From Cruorifilaria tuberocauda (Eukaryota > Nematoda > Chromadorea > Rhabditida > Onchocercidae), in contig JABVXU010000019.1 in the NCBI GenBank assembly GCA_013365365.1, positions 62,001 to 126,000 of the forward strand: 64,000 nt of DNA, written 5' to 3'. The position numbers and the translations under genes are program-made. The notes beneath the pieces were generated by a model. That model saw nothing but the letters and a program-made list of their open reading frames with translations, did not search any database and was not told the origin of the DNA. Shown here piece after piece: positions 45,123 to 57,900 of this stretch; position 1 is the first letter of the stretch; each line of letters begins with the position of its first letter.

Positions 45123-47786
45123 TTAAGCAAATCCATTCTGAACTACAACTTCAATAAACAGTCTCGAGCCATATTCTTCTAAATAAACAGATAAAAAAAA
45201 CTTATCAATGACCAACGCTATAACTGTTAACTTCCGATAATTATTTCATAACATGAAAAACTCTGTTAGATATTTTAGTAAAATACATATAAACTTGTAA
45301 AAAGAGCACTTAGGAAAAAAAATGTTAAAGTCTTAAAAAAGATTTAAATATTAACAGATTTCTGAAGTTTAACAAAACTTTTGAGAGTATAATTTAAATA
45401 GTTTAGTAACTAAAAAATTAGCTGTTTTTTAGAAAATAGTGAATCTCACGTTCTTAGAAAGCATAATCACAAGTTGGGATTGAAATCTGAAGAGATGTTT
45501 CTATCACTATTTTTTAACGTATGTACTGATTTTCAAGAAATACAATATATTTGGAATGAAAAGGTCGAAATATTCAAAAACGTAACAACGCAATCATAAT
45601 GATTATAGAATTTCAAATAACTATTGTGAATTTATAGAAATTTGAACGATAAAATGTATTGCATCCCTTTTTTTCGTAGAATTATAAGGTTAAGATTTTT
45701 TTCTAACATTAGCTATTCAGCTAATGAAATATACTGGAAAAATCGTCAAGCTTGGTTGTGAGATCAACTGTATACCTATGTTAACACAGCGTTGTGCTAT
45801 GTATAATTTATGGAAAGGATATTCATGTATGGCATCCTGAATGGCCCAGATATTCCTTACAAAAAAAAAGCAGTAACCTAAAAGCGCATAGTTATCGCTA
45901 ATCACAATTACTTATACAAAGTATCAGTAGCAGGGTAAAACTAGTTCTTAAACCGACTAGCTAATTCTATAATTCAATATAAACTCACTATATCTGAGTT
46001 AGATAAAGCCAAATTGAAGCATATAAATAACTGCAGATCTGTAGCAAACTCCCAGCTCTATAATTTTTGACTTGAAGTTAGCAAAATTCCATTTCAGACT
46101 CCACTCCTTTGATTTCTGACCATCGGCCATCGTATCAAATTTGAATCGCTGTGCAAAAAAAAAATACCTCACTCTAATGGTTTCAAACAATCTCGAAATT
46201 TGAATTATGGCGCTTGTTAGAAAAATTATTTAGGTGAGTTTCTAATGACTAAGAGGAGCGGAAATTTTTTGCAAATCTGAGTAACTTTTTTAAGGACAGT
46301 AACTACAGAAAAGTAAATTTCTATCATAGCACTAGAGACCAAATATCTTCAAGTCATAAATATCATTATCTAATTTAGATTCATTTACTTCCATAAGCAA
46401 CGAATTTGGAATATGGTGTTTTTTTGAAATTTTTGGAATGAAAAGGTCGAAATATTCAAAAATTTTGATATAATTGCATTAACTATAATTTAAAACTATA
46501 ATTTCTGAGATAAGAAGATTCAAATTTCTTACCTCATAATGAAATTAAAGTGATCGTACGAATGATCAGTAACTTATAATCTTGAATTTTTATAGCTCAA
46601 TTTTCTTCTACTCTGTCATTCTTAAAACTGATTTCGTAAAAGTTTAATTAAACTGCGTATTGCTGAAATTTCTTAATATAAGTAGCAGTTTGTTCCAAAA
46701 GAAGAAAAAGTGATGACCTAATCTATCGTCTCTTTACCTTTTTTCTTTCTAAATGTTTTTAACACAGAATTCTTTAACAGGAAAAATACGGATGTTTTAC
46801 TAAATTGAAAGTGCTATTAAATTAAATTTATTTTGAGGTACTTTTGGGACCTCAGATTTGTGGTGCGTAACATTTATTCGAGAAGATAAAACTGTCTTGG
46901 TGAAGGAAATGAGAGGAAATTAGGAGGAATTCGTCGATGCATTTTTGCCGCACTCAAATGGGTCATATGTGCTAATTGAGCCAGCTAATGAAATACGGGA
47001 TAAACAAATAGTGAGAAGCACCAATGTTTCAACATTATTACGTAAATATTTCAGTGATTCAATTCCCTACCTAAAATGAATGGATGTTTAGTTAAGGAAA
47101 AATAGTTTCTTTCTTTTTGATTTCCTTAAATTAATAGTTCGGTTCGAAAATTCGGTTCATTATTTTTATCAGCTATTAAATTGTTCAACTAATGTTGAAT
47201 TAATCGACACGTATCAATAATTGGCTCTCATCTTAATATTTATAAACAAAAATATACTTATATTGGGATTGAAGTTAATAATAAGGAGGAAAAGCTTACT
47301 TTGACTGAAAAAAACTTTTTTAATTTGAATAAATTTTCAAGAATCCATCGCTTTTCTGTCTTTATCATTTCTTTCAATCTCCTTACTTCTTTCTTTTCTT
47401 CAATAGTCCGATTTGATTTCAATTCCGATTTATCAATTTCAGCCAAGGCTTTGTTTGATCTTTAATAAATTATATAATTTCATTATGTAAACTGTCAATG
47501 TAAAAAAGAATCGGCGAAAATTGTCGAAGTTGAGATTCGATAGCTATGAAAATTCTAAGCAATAATTTAAAAGTGAATTTTCTGATGTGCCATCCATAAT
47601 TGGCTAATTCTTGACTCTGAAAATGTGTCTCTATTTCTTTTATTGATCGTATATTTTCATCCAAATGTGTTGAATGCAATTCTGTTCATTTGATTAAATG
47701 ACAACAAGCAAGTACTGTTTCGGCAACTATTTCTTCTTTTTTCAAGATAGAATTACGGAAAATGAATGAATCCTCCGTTCGAACAT
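45123..47786 (-). CDS. Unrecognised multi-exon gene or decaying pseudogene
   Basis: A chain of exons joins in phase to a stop: 47493-47681, 47300-47448, 46072-46148, 45776-45855 and 45123-45178 (TAA at 45123-45125). Signals include GTAAGC at 47299, a long T-run acceptor (TTTTTTGCACAG) at 46149 and GTATAC at 45775. Peptide parts: …SIKEIETHFQSQELANYGW…, a charged coiled-coil-like block (…EEKKEVRRLKEMIKTEKRW…), FDTMADGQKSKEWSLKW, AIHEYPFHKLYIAQRC and an ending VVVQNGFA. Upstream, 47684-47786 (…RTEDSFIFRNSILKKEE…) is open in the same frame as the next exon but separated by a TGA, and 48540-48600 also looks coding. The first intron would be only 44 bases with a weak acceptor. No family recognised. 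Confidence 0.4.
45550..46462. repeat. 31-bp exact direct repeat, 882 bp apart
   Basis: 45550-45580 and 46432-46462 are identical (core GGAATGAAAAGGTCGAAATA). The flanks do not match. The copies lie in two different introns of the unnamed gene at 45.1-47.8 kb. Confidence 0.9.
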
Positions 47787-50700
47787 CTTTTAGACGATTT
47801 TATCAATTACTCTTAAGTGTTAGCAAAGATAAACTATCGTTTTAACTAAATAACAACGAACTGCACTAAAATTCACACTAACAAATCGGAATGTTATAAA
47901 TTCAGCTCTTTCAATTAATTTTACTTCTTGTATTCTGAATGAGGAAACAATAAAAAAGCTACTGAATGGTTTTGGAACAAGCATCAGTGATTCCAAGTGT
48001 CAGTGATAACGGAGCTTTTAAAAGAGTGTAATTATTTTCACGCGCAATATTCTTTTGCTCACTTTTATTTCGTTTGGATATTTATTTTATATGACATTGG
48101 CTGTTATGCAATTATATAAATATGTTTTATTTACAAATTATTATTCATGTAGATATTTATTATTGCTTATTTGATCGCAAATTAGAACTTATTGACGAAA
48201 TACTATTTTGTCAACAAATTCTGTTGCTAAATTTTACTTTTCCATTTTCTAGCAAATTTTGCATATTTCTTACATTAATTTCTTATCATTTACCTTTTTG
48301 ATTGCTGATAACTTTCTTAATTGTTGATTTTATTAATTCATTTTTGAAATAAATCATTTACCGGTTTAAATTTTCGTTTTTTTCTTGTATAAAAGATCAT
48401 TTTAATCACATTGAGGTCAATACTTCAATGTCATTGAATTGCTATTGCACAAGCTAAACATATTATCTCTTTTCTACAACAATTTTTTGCTAATTTCTTA
48501 ATCAAATCAAATTCACGAAATTACTCTTCAATGGCCTTTAATTTTGCGATTTTCATCATTCGAAGTGTTGATCTCTTGAAATCATCCTTCGCAATGATAG
48601 AGTTAAGTTTTTATCTCCTTCTTCGTCTTTCAAGGTATCAGTTAAGAAAATTTAGTTGATGATTATCATAAAATATCATAAAATAATAAATTATGAATTT
48701 CCGATCACCCGATACATCACGATAATGATGATAATGAAAAAAAAGAAAAATGAATGTGATTATTAGTGAAGGCTTGTAGAGAGGATGGGGATGAAAGTGG
48801 AAAAATATGCGATATGGATGAGAGCTTTCTTAAGTTTCCATGAGTTTTGCCACATTCTTATGCACATATCTCTCCTGAGAGCCCGTAATGACTGGGACAG
48901 ATGAAATATCAACCTTCTCCCAAGTGACAGATATTTTGGACCTCCTTAAGGCTAATTCACCAAAAAATGTTCTCACATTAACACAGATTAACTAAACTAT
49001 TTCTTTTTCCATACATCAAACCATTCTTTTTTACATTTTTTTTTCATTATTTGCTATTGTTGAATTTTATTATGTAGTTTAAATTATATGTATAGCGTAT
49101 TACTTGCAACAAATTTGAAGTGTAGAAGGACAATATAATGTAAAGCTAAGAATAATTGCAAGAATTACAAAATCATGAAATAATTCAATGTATACAACCA
49201 AAAAGAAATTATTGACTGAATATCTCGACGATAAGTGGAAACTAAAGTCTTAATTAACGGTTTTTGAACAAACTTTGATGCATTGGATGTAGTTAGATTT
49301 AATCAAAGACAAAACTATGGTTTTGTCAAGTTTTAAATCAATTCACTGAAGCATAAGAAAAAGCTTAGATATTCCCCTCCCTTGTCCCTTCTTCTCATCA
49401 TCATCTCCTCCTCGAAACAACCTCATTTTGTTTATGAGGTAGTTGCAAGATTGCTTGAGAGTTAGAGCCACAACAAGCTAATGCTGTTGTTTTATATGTG
49501 AAATGTCGGAGAGAGCTACCGGCAACATCTCTTCTATGAGCTTTCTTAATGATAAATTACTTGATGAACAGGTGATTCATACATAATCAACAGTTTGTCT
49601 GTTATTGCTACATAGTTAGTGGTTCACCTTTACAACAAAATCCTTTTTTTATTTCATTTACTTTTCTTTCAATTATTTTTTTGATAAGTTTTTCACATAA
49701 TTATTACTATCGCATTGTTAATTGATACTGAAAAAAATTGAGTTATAGTACGGAATTTATGATTTGGTTGTAAATTAAATTTTTCTTGCATTTAATTTTC
49801 AAATTTGAATTCCTAATTAAATCTTTGAATTAGTAGCTATTTTTCTCATCGGTTCCCTTTTTGCAAAATACCAGTTGTGCTATACATGGTCTTTCTTGAT
49901 TCCATCAATAATTAGTATTTGAATAGGATATAGCTTAATCTATATCAATTGATCATGTTTTACAATAATATTTTTAATTTTTTTGTCTTACGAATGCTAC
50001 AATCTTTCTCTTAAGAGGAAGAAGTATTAGTAGGTAGAACAGTCATTGTCAACTGTCTTTATTGAATTAGTGCATAGTGGTGATAACTGACAATTAGCAT
50101 CATCGTGAATTCGCATCCAACAGTTGTCGTCAGATGGCAGTGCAAGTTGTGAAATTCAAGCTGATCATGACTAAGCATTAGTCCCCCAACAAAAAAAGCT
50201 CCCATTCCAACTGTTCAAATATTTATTTCAATCTATTAGTCAGTGCAAAGTTTATTGTAAATTTGTCGCTGAATTTTTTCCATACATTGCTTTTTGTTCA
50301 TGTAGCGCCAAAAATTTAATTTCATTTTGGACGCTATTTTTTTTTGGAATGTATTTTAAACTCCTCTTTTTAATTTTGGTTTAGTCTCAAAAAGCCTTTT
50401 CTTGGAAGTTATTTATTAAGGATATTCAAAAAATATTCCAAAAATGCTCCTAAATACTGAAAGATTAGAACTGAGGCTTATATCCCAGTGGATCTCTCAA
50501 GACAAAACTTTTAGTTTATTTTAACGATGACTCAATGAAATGTCACTTCGATGATAAACGATAACAAATGGTTATTTTTGAGTATATATCTTCAAATCCG
50601 AACTTGACATTCGTGATTTCAAATTTATTCCCGGTGGACGACAAACTATGCGACACATAACATTTGAAAAAAATTTTTGATCGACAAAAAGCACCTTGAT

Positions 50701-51900
50701 TATGTCAATTCTCAAATTTACTAATTCTAGAAAATACGATTGATTTTTCATTTAATATAATGCTATTTATTGATTATATAAACTTGCACCTGAATTCAAG
50801 TTATTCAATTCAGTTAATGAATGGAACGTCCAAGGTACTGCAATCATCATTGCTTCAACAAACGACAAAATCAACAGCAATTAGATTAATCTTTTCGAAA
50901 ACGTTCGTGTGCAATACAAATCAACCCTACCATTTTAGAATTACGAAACTTAATAAACTATTTGGCACAAAGCTAAAAGTACTTAAGAACAAGGAGAAAT
51001 CAACTTGCTTTTTGCTGAAATTATATATATGTTGAAGTAATTTAGTAAATTACTCCTCCATTCAGCGATCCACAATTCCAAGCTGATCAATGATCTATTG
51101 TTGATTATAAGTTGACATCGTTACTACGTCAGCTCATAATCGAAAAGATTTGCGGATCGCATTAAGACATATCTCGTCGTGTGTTTGTTGATTTCACTTG
51201 CTAATTTCGAAGAAATGTCCCTTTCCTACCAATATGTGCAATTGCAATAATTCAGCAGACATATAAGCATTTTCTATCGCCTGATATTGTTTAACCTCTT
51301 GAAAAACATTCCTAGAGTGAAATCAAAATTCGTTTCACTTAGAACTCGAATTTCAATCATTTCTCTCTTCACTTACCCTACCAAGCTCAAAATGATTTTG
51401 GTATTTTTGCTAAAATTTAGCTATTGTCTTCAATTTGTTTAAAAAAAATTTAGACTTGCGCTTATAAATTATTTATTATATTGATGAAAATTGTCAATAA
51501 TTAGTTTTCTTCTGAAGTACGAATTTTTTTCCAAAGATTTGCTATGGAAATGAAATAAGAGGCAAACAGAAATTATTGATTAGTTTCAGTTCAGATCAGA
51601 TCAAATAAGCATTTAAATTAATTTCATGTGCACATAGCTCATTTTAATTCTATTCTCTTCATATCTAGTCTAATTTAAACTCCAGCCTGCTTTAAATAAA
51701 CTAAATTCACTGCATGATTTCGCTCAATCTAATTCATTTCAAACTCATTTTAGTTTAATTTCAGCTCAATGAAATTCAATCATCTAAGCTTTGCTTTACT
51801 ACAATTTGGCCTTTTCATTTGCTAACGTTTTATTGCTTCATGCTATGATGAAACTTTGAAGAATTATTCCATTTTTCTGTTTCACGTCCCTTACTTCATC
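47787..51900. other. Intergenic, upstream of gbb-2
   Basis: AT-rich with no firm gene. A coding-looking minus segment near 48540-48600 may be another exon of the unnamed gene. A 91-codon plus ORF (50760-51035, ATG start) lacks splice or 3' signals. Just upstream of gbb-2 (about 51590-51785) is a loosely repetitive tract of TTTCAG/CTCAAT-like words. Confidence 0.4.
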
Positions 51901-51907
51901 TGCTTTT

Positions 51908-51923
51908 TTTCTTTGGTGCAGAA
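51908..51923 (+). promoter_or_regulatory. Likely trans-splice acceptor before the gbb-2 ATG
   Basis: A pyrimidine-rich tract ending GGTGCAG lies two bases before the start codon. No upstream coding exon fits, so spliced-leader addition is the simplest reading; that is inference. Confidence 0.45.
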
Positions 51924-54900
51924 ATGCATTGCTTCACACGTCTATTACTAATGACACAAATTTGGATTGGCTATACCCAAGATTGCCGGACTCAACAGAA
52001 CGTAAGTCGAATACCATTAACAATCGGCGTCTTTTTACCATACCAATACAAACATGTGCTGGAATCTGCTATTAATATCGCCCTGGAACATATTCACAAT
52101 CAATCCTGTATTCTCAGTAACTACTATTTGAAATTACATTTCAAGAATACTGAGGTTTCGTAATAATCTTTTTATCAATTTCTTTAATTTATCAATTTCG
52201 TTAATTTAATTTAATGTTACTATAGTTTACTTTGCTAGCGTTCAATCAATTCCAAACATGATTTCAATGGTGCATTGGATGAGATAAGTTTTTGAATTGA
52301 ATTTGAAGAATTATTTTTGAAGAAATTTGATCTGGTCGCTTTTGCGTTGGTGAAAATTTGAGCCTCCACATTTGTTGAAATTTGAACTGATAGCTTTTAT
52401 TTCGTCAATATTTCTAGAAATTTATCTTCTTTATCAATTTATGAAAGGAAAAATTCTTAGCACTTTATATCAAGTAGGAAATATTTTCGATAGATTCCAA
52501 AAATCAATCAAAGTTATAAAGAGATGAATTGCAACGATTAATTCAACTGATTTCAGCTATTTTCTTTCCTTCCTTATTTTATTTCAAAGGTTTATTAGAA
52601 ATGGAATGTTCGTATATTTCAACTTAATGGAAATTAAATCGACTAAAAAGTTTAGTTTTGTAGATGCCATAATAAATTAATCAAATTTATCCATTCATTT
52701 CTTAGGAATTTCAAACTGCAACATTCAGTTTGCCAAAATAAAAATAGAATTTGAGAGACTTAATAGCTTTTCAATGCAATGAAGGCAAAAGTTGAGACTC
52801 AGCTTTTCGAATTCATTAAGATTTTCTCTCTGGTAGTCGCAGTACTTCAAGTCTTCGTCATCCTAATACCTGATACACTATAATAGGGACTTATATGAAT
52901 TTATAAATTTACTGAAAAATCTTCAAAACTAATGGCTAAAGTTATTAACCTTCTGAGTAATTTCTAAGCCAATCATTCATTTTTTATTGCAACGAAATTT
53001 CGTAAATTTAGTGTAAAACGTCATTTGGAATGAAAGCGCTGTTCGAACTGATGAATGCGCAACCACGACCTTTTGCGCTTTTCGGTGATGCATGCACGAA
53101 TGTAAACGAAGTTGTCGCTATGGCATCTAAATATTGGCATATTTTGCATTTATCATATGCCGAAAGACATGCAAAATTTGCTACCGCGGATGCTCAGGCG
53201 GTTCGATTTTAGCAAATTTAACAAGATATTTATTTAACTATCGATACAATGAATGCAACTGAAATACTGGCAACTATTGATATCTTTATATCGATATCTT
53301 TCTATATAAATTGATATATATATATATATATCATATGTATTGAAATCTTTCTCATCGATCAATCAGTAAGGTCAATACTGATGTGCTTTAAATACTAAAT
53401 TGGCTATGGCACTTACATGAACATTTCCTGATCATCTCATTCTTTTTCAATTTGTTAGATAACTTCGAAAAAAGGACTAAGATCAAGTAAAATAAACTAA
53501 GGTCGAGTTGATTAGACTAAAGCTAAAATATGTAATGGAAGTCTTGAATAAATTGAGAATACATAATTATTAATAAAAGTTAATGCGAAGAAATAATATG
53601 TTATTTTCTACTTATTGAAATTATTTCTGAAGTTTCAGTTTAAAATTCGAAATTTATAACAGTAGACCATAAAAGCGATCTTGTTATTTACTCTTTTCTT
53701 CTACTTACTGTGACGATCGTCATTTTAAATATAATTTTATTGGCGCATTTATTCTGATGATAAGTTCTTTTTGTTAGTAATGTTGCTGAAAAGATATAAT
53801 GTTCATGTTCTTAGAAGGCATTAACATAAATTAGTTCAATTTCATTTAATATTTCAAATATGTCTCCTCAAGAGAGCTTCGGATCGGTATTTAGCTAATT
53901 AAAGCGTGAAATGCAAGCTATTTCCCATAGAAATCTTTAGATTATAACTCTGTTTAAAAATCTATTTTTTGCCACAAGTAGGAAAGCAAATCTTTTGGAT
54001 TTTAAATATCGTAAATTATTTTTTTTTAATTTAATTTTTTAATATCGTAAAACAGCAATGTATTTTGATCTTATAAATAACACATCTATGCAAAATAATA
54101 GTGGGAGAGGAAATATGTTAGTTAGAATTTCACAGAATATTTCCTTTAATTTTGGTAATTAGGAAATTTTTTTAGAAGCTATAGTGATATGAAAATGATT
54201 ATCTAAGATGATTTAGTATTTAGATAAAATTTTAGATGTATCCAACATTTTTTCGTATGGTACCAGGATATCAAAATTCAAATTTAGCACGATGTCATCT
54301 TATTTCCCAATTCAATTGGACTCGTGTTGGCACATTAAAACAAAGTGATGATCCACGTTTTGCATTGGTAAGTGGAAAATCAAAATTTTCGAAAGTCTTA
54401 TTCAATGGTTTAAAACTCGGAAATGCGAAATAATAAAAATTGATTAAAGTAAATATTTTAAGGATATAATCGCTAAATGAAAAAATCTTTTTTTTAACAC
54501 AGTCATAAATCAAACTTTGCGGCAATGCTTGCTTAGAATATATAAAAGTGAGCAATCACTATGATGGCTTTTTTCACCTTTTCTGAAAAGTATTCTTTTA
54601 CCTTTTGAAATTTCCGATGCATTTCCATCTCAGACTCTTTAAGCTTGGGTTAAAATTTTTTTTTCTACCTAAAAATTCCTAAAGTGAAAGCATTAATGAT
54701 GTTGTAATTATTTAAATGTATAATTAAGTTGATGTTTTAAGCCGCATGAATCGTTGACGACAAAATTGGAGCATGGATTCGGTATCCGAGTAATATATAC
54801 TGCTGGAATTACACATGATGAAATTCAAAATATCGGTTATGAACTTAATGAATTAAAGGTTTTAATTTTATCCTTCCAAAAATTTAGCATTGACGACAAA

Positions 54901-57900
54901 TTTGCTCGAGGAATGAAAATCAAAAAAAAGTGCGGTTATTTTACGAGATGGATAATCCTATAAATTAGAAAGGAATTAGGAATCAATAAATGTTGAGAAA
55001 GATTTTGAGATATTGAATTAAGCAATGATGAAGTAGTCTATGATTAGAGTGATGATAATTTCATGCGATTCCTTACTAATTATCGTTCTGATAATAGTTG
55101 TTCAAATTTTAACATTTCCTTGTTCAGAAACGCGATGCTCGAATTCTCATTGGCGATTTTGAGGAATCATTAGCTGTACGAATATTATGTGAAGCTTATC
55201 AAAACGGTATCTATGGTGAAAATTATGTCTGGATATTACCTGGTTATCATAGAAGTAAATTTTTGTAGCTAAAAGTCGTAATTAAAAATCACGAAAATTA
55301 CTCACGTTTTCATCCATTCTTATATTGCATAATGGAATTTACACAATCAATATGTAAAAAATTGCAATAAAATTTGGGAGAATCAATAGTTAAGATGAAA
55401 AAAAAGAAAACCAGTAAAAGTTAGAATAAATACTGAATGAATATATTTCCAAGGAGTATCAATTTTATTTATATTGAAGAAAGTTCCATCATTACATCAA
55501 ATTAAACCAAACAATTTATGTCGAGAATTTTTGGCATTATAACGATGCTTCGTTGTATTTAACGTGTACTACGTTACGTAAAAAGTTGCTGAACGGAATG
55601 TCTGAGTATAATCAGTTTTAATCATTTTTAGTTGGAAATTAAATGTTAAGCACAGGAAAGTTAATGTTCAGATGATTGGTGGCGTATTGCATCCGGGATC
55701 AGTTGTACAGTAGAAGAGCTTGTGCAAGTAATTGAAGGTCACTTTGCAGTGGAATTTTCACCTTACTCACAAAGACTTGCTCGACTTACCATTGCCAATA
55801 AAGTAAGTTCATCTGGGATTATTATAGATTAAAATCTGCATCGAGTACGAATTGATCTTTAGTAAGAAATAAATCAATGTAGTAGATATCCTTGAAGTTT
55901 TGGCAATAATAAAGTATATAATTGTATATTGTTTATAATTGCTTATCAAGGTAAACAAATTAATTGACAAATAATCAATCATTCAGACGGTATCCGCAAT
56001 TAGAACAGAGCTTAATGCTCGACAAAAGTCATCACCGGAAAGTGTTTTCAAAGGATACGTATATGATGGCCTCTGGACACTTGCTCTAGCAGTCGAGCAT
56101 GTAGCGCAACTTCACCAACAAAAAGATGGAGTCATTTGGATGCCAAACGTGAGCGATGCGGAGGATTGGACCAAACTCAGTGCCGAGTTACTTGAAGCTG
56201 TCAGTAGCACCTCATTTATTGGCGTCACTGTAAGTACAAAAATGGTTTTCTTTGACTTTATATATAACCCTTATAACTATAATTGGTTATTTTTTCATTA
56301 GTTTAATTGTGACAGAGTTAAAGTGCATTTCTTTTATATTCATATATCATATCAATGATAATAAATACATTTTGATATGAAATAGTCTTTAATAACAAGA
56401 AAAAATCTAGTTAAATTGTGCATTTTTTTTGCCATTGCTAGTATTTGTTTTGTAATAGAATTTTTTGTTAGGGACCAGTTCAATTTGAAAATAATGAACG
56501 ACTTGGATTGGTTGAGATTTTGCAATGGAGAAATGGATCGTATATGATTGCAGGCATTTATGATGGAACAGAAGCTGTTCTCACACTCAATCCTGCTCTT
56601 AAAGGTTCTAATAAATTTGCTGGAGTAGAAGAAACTGCCCTTTGATTGATTAATGATCATAAACAGTTTTTTTGCTGAAATTTTTGCTGATGAAACAGTA
56701 ACTTATTTGATTTGTCTAGAGAAGATTTCGACCAGATAACTAGTAAATCCTTTCGGATTTCGGAAAACATTTCTTGCGAACTTGAAAACATTACATGAAA
56801 TTTTTAGATTGGACGCCACCATTGGATGCGACAGTTGTTATGCGTGAACGTCAATATATATCATTCACGTTATTCATCCTTCTGTCATTGCTTGCTACCA
56901 TTGGTGTAGCAGTAGCAGTTTTCTTTCTTATCATTAATATCAGATATCAAAATCATCGGTAAGTCATTCCACTCACTGCTGAGTACTATAACTTTCAAAA
57001 TGAATAAGATTCGAAATGTTTGAATGATTTTGAAGAGATATCAGCCTGAAATTAAGAATTTTAATGGCATTCACATTGCTGATTGTTGCATAATATGCTC
57101 ATCACTTCATGAAACTTATCGTATATGCAATACTGCATTGCGATCATTCATACATACAAAGATTGATTTCAGTATTTTTCAACTTCTTTTGCAGATATAT
57201 CAAAATGTCATCGCCAAATATTAACAATTTAATCATAGCAGGTTCTATTTGTACTTATATCAGTGTAATTCTGCTTGGTTTCGACACACGTTTCGTCTCG
57301 CCGGATACTTTTGTTACACTATGTTATGTACGCTACTACTCTCATTATTTCTTCCTTTTTATTCATTTACTATAATTTGATACTGATAAGTATTTCAATT
57401 TATTATTGACAAGTACCATAATTTGAACGGTAAGTAATAGGGAAAAGATCAAACTCATCCATACAATATCTGTTCAAATTTCAAAAGTATGCCATATTTT
57501 GATCTTTCCTATCTTCCTCTTTTATTCCATTCCTGCCGCTTGTGAAAAGTTGACGAAAGAATGCTGAAAAGTATCTTCAAATTTTTTTCTGTTTATTAGA
57601 AGTCATTCCTTGGGCGAAATCATCTGATGATAAGAATAATTATATTCCAGGTAAAAACATGGGTACTGAGTCTCGGTTTTACTCTGGCATTTGGATCGAT
57701 GTTCTCAAAGACTTGGAGAGTTCATTCAATCTTCAAAAATATTCGGATGAACAAGAAAGCAATCAAAGATTACAAATTATTCATGCTAATCGGCTTCATT
57801 GTTCTCGTTGATTTGATTTCATTGGCTTTATGGGCTCGTATTTCACCTTTCATCTTTGATGTCTATCAATTAGCGATATTTGTAAGTCCCTCCATTCCAT

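Noticed and set aside
47493..48600. TGF-beta-like propeptide in the unnamed gene
   Set aside because: A few segments faintly recall such propeptides, but there is no cystine-knot domain downstream and the likeness is too weak.
50760..51035. 91-codon plus ORF with ATG start
   Set aside because: Irregular composition, no acceptor, donor, leader or polyadenylation signal; could be chance in AT-rich DNA.
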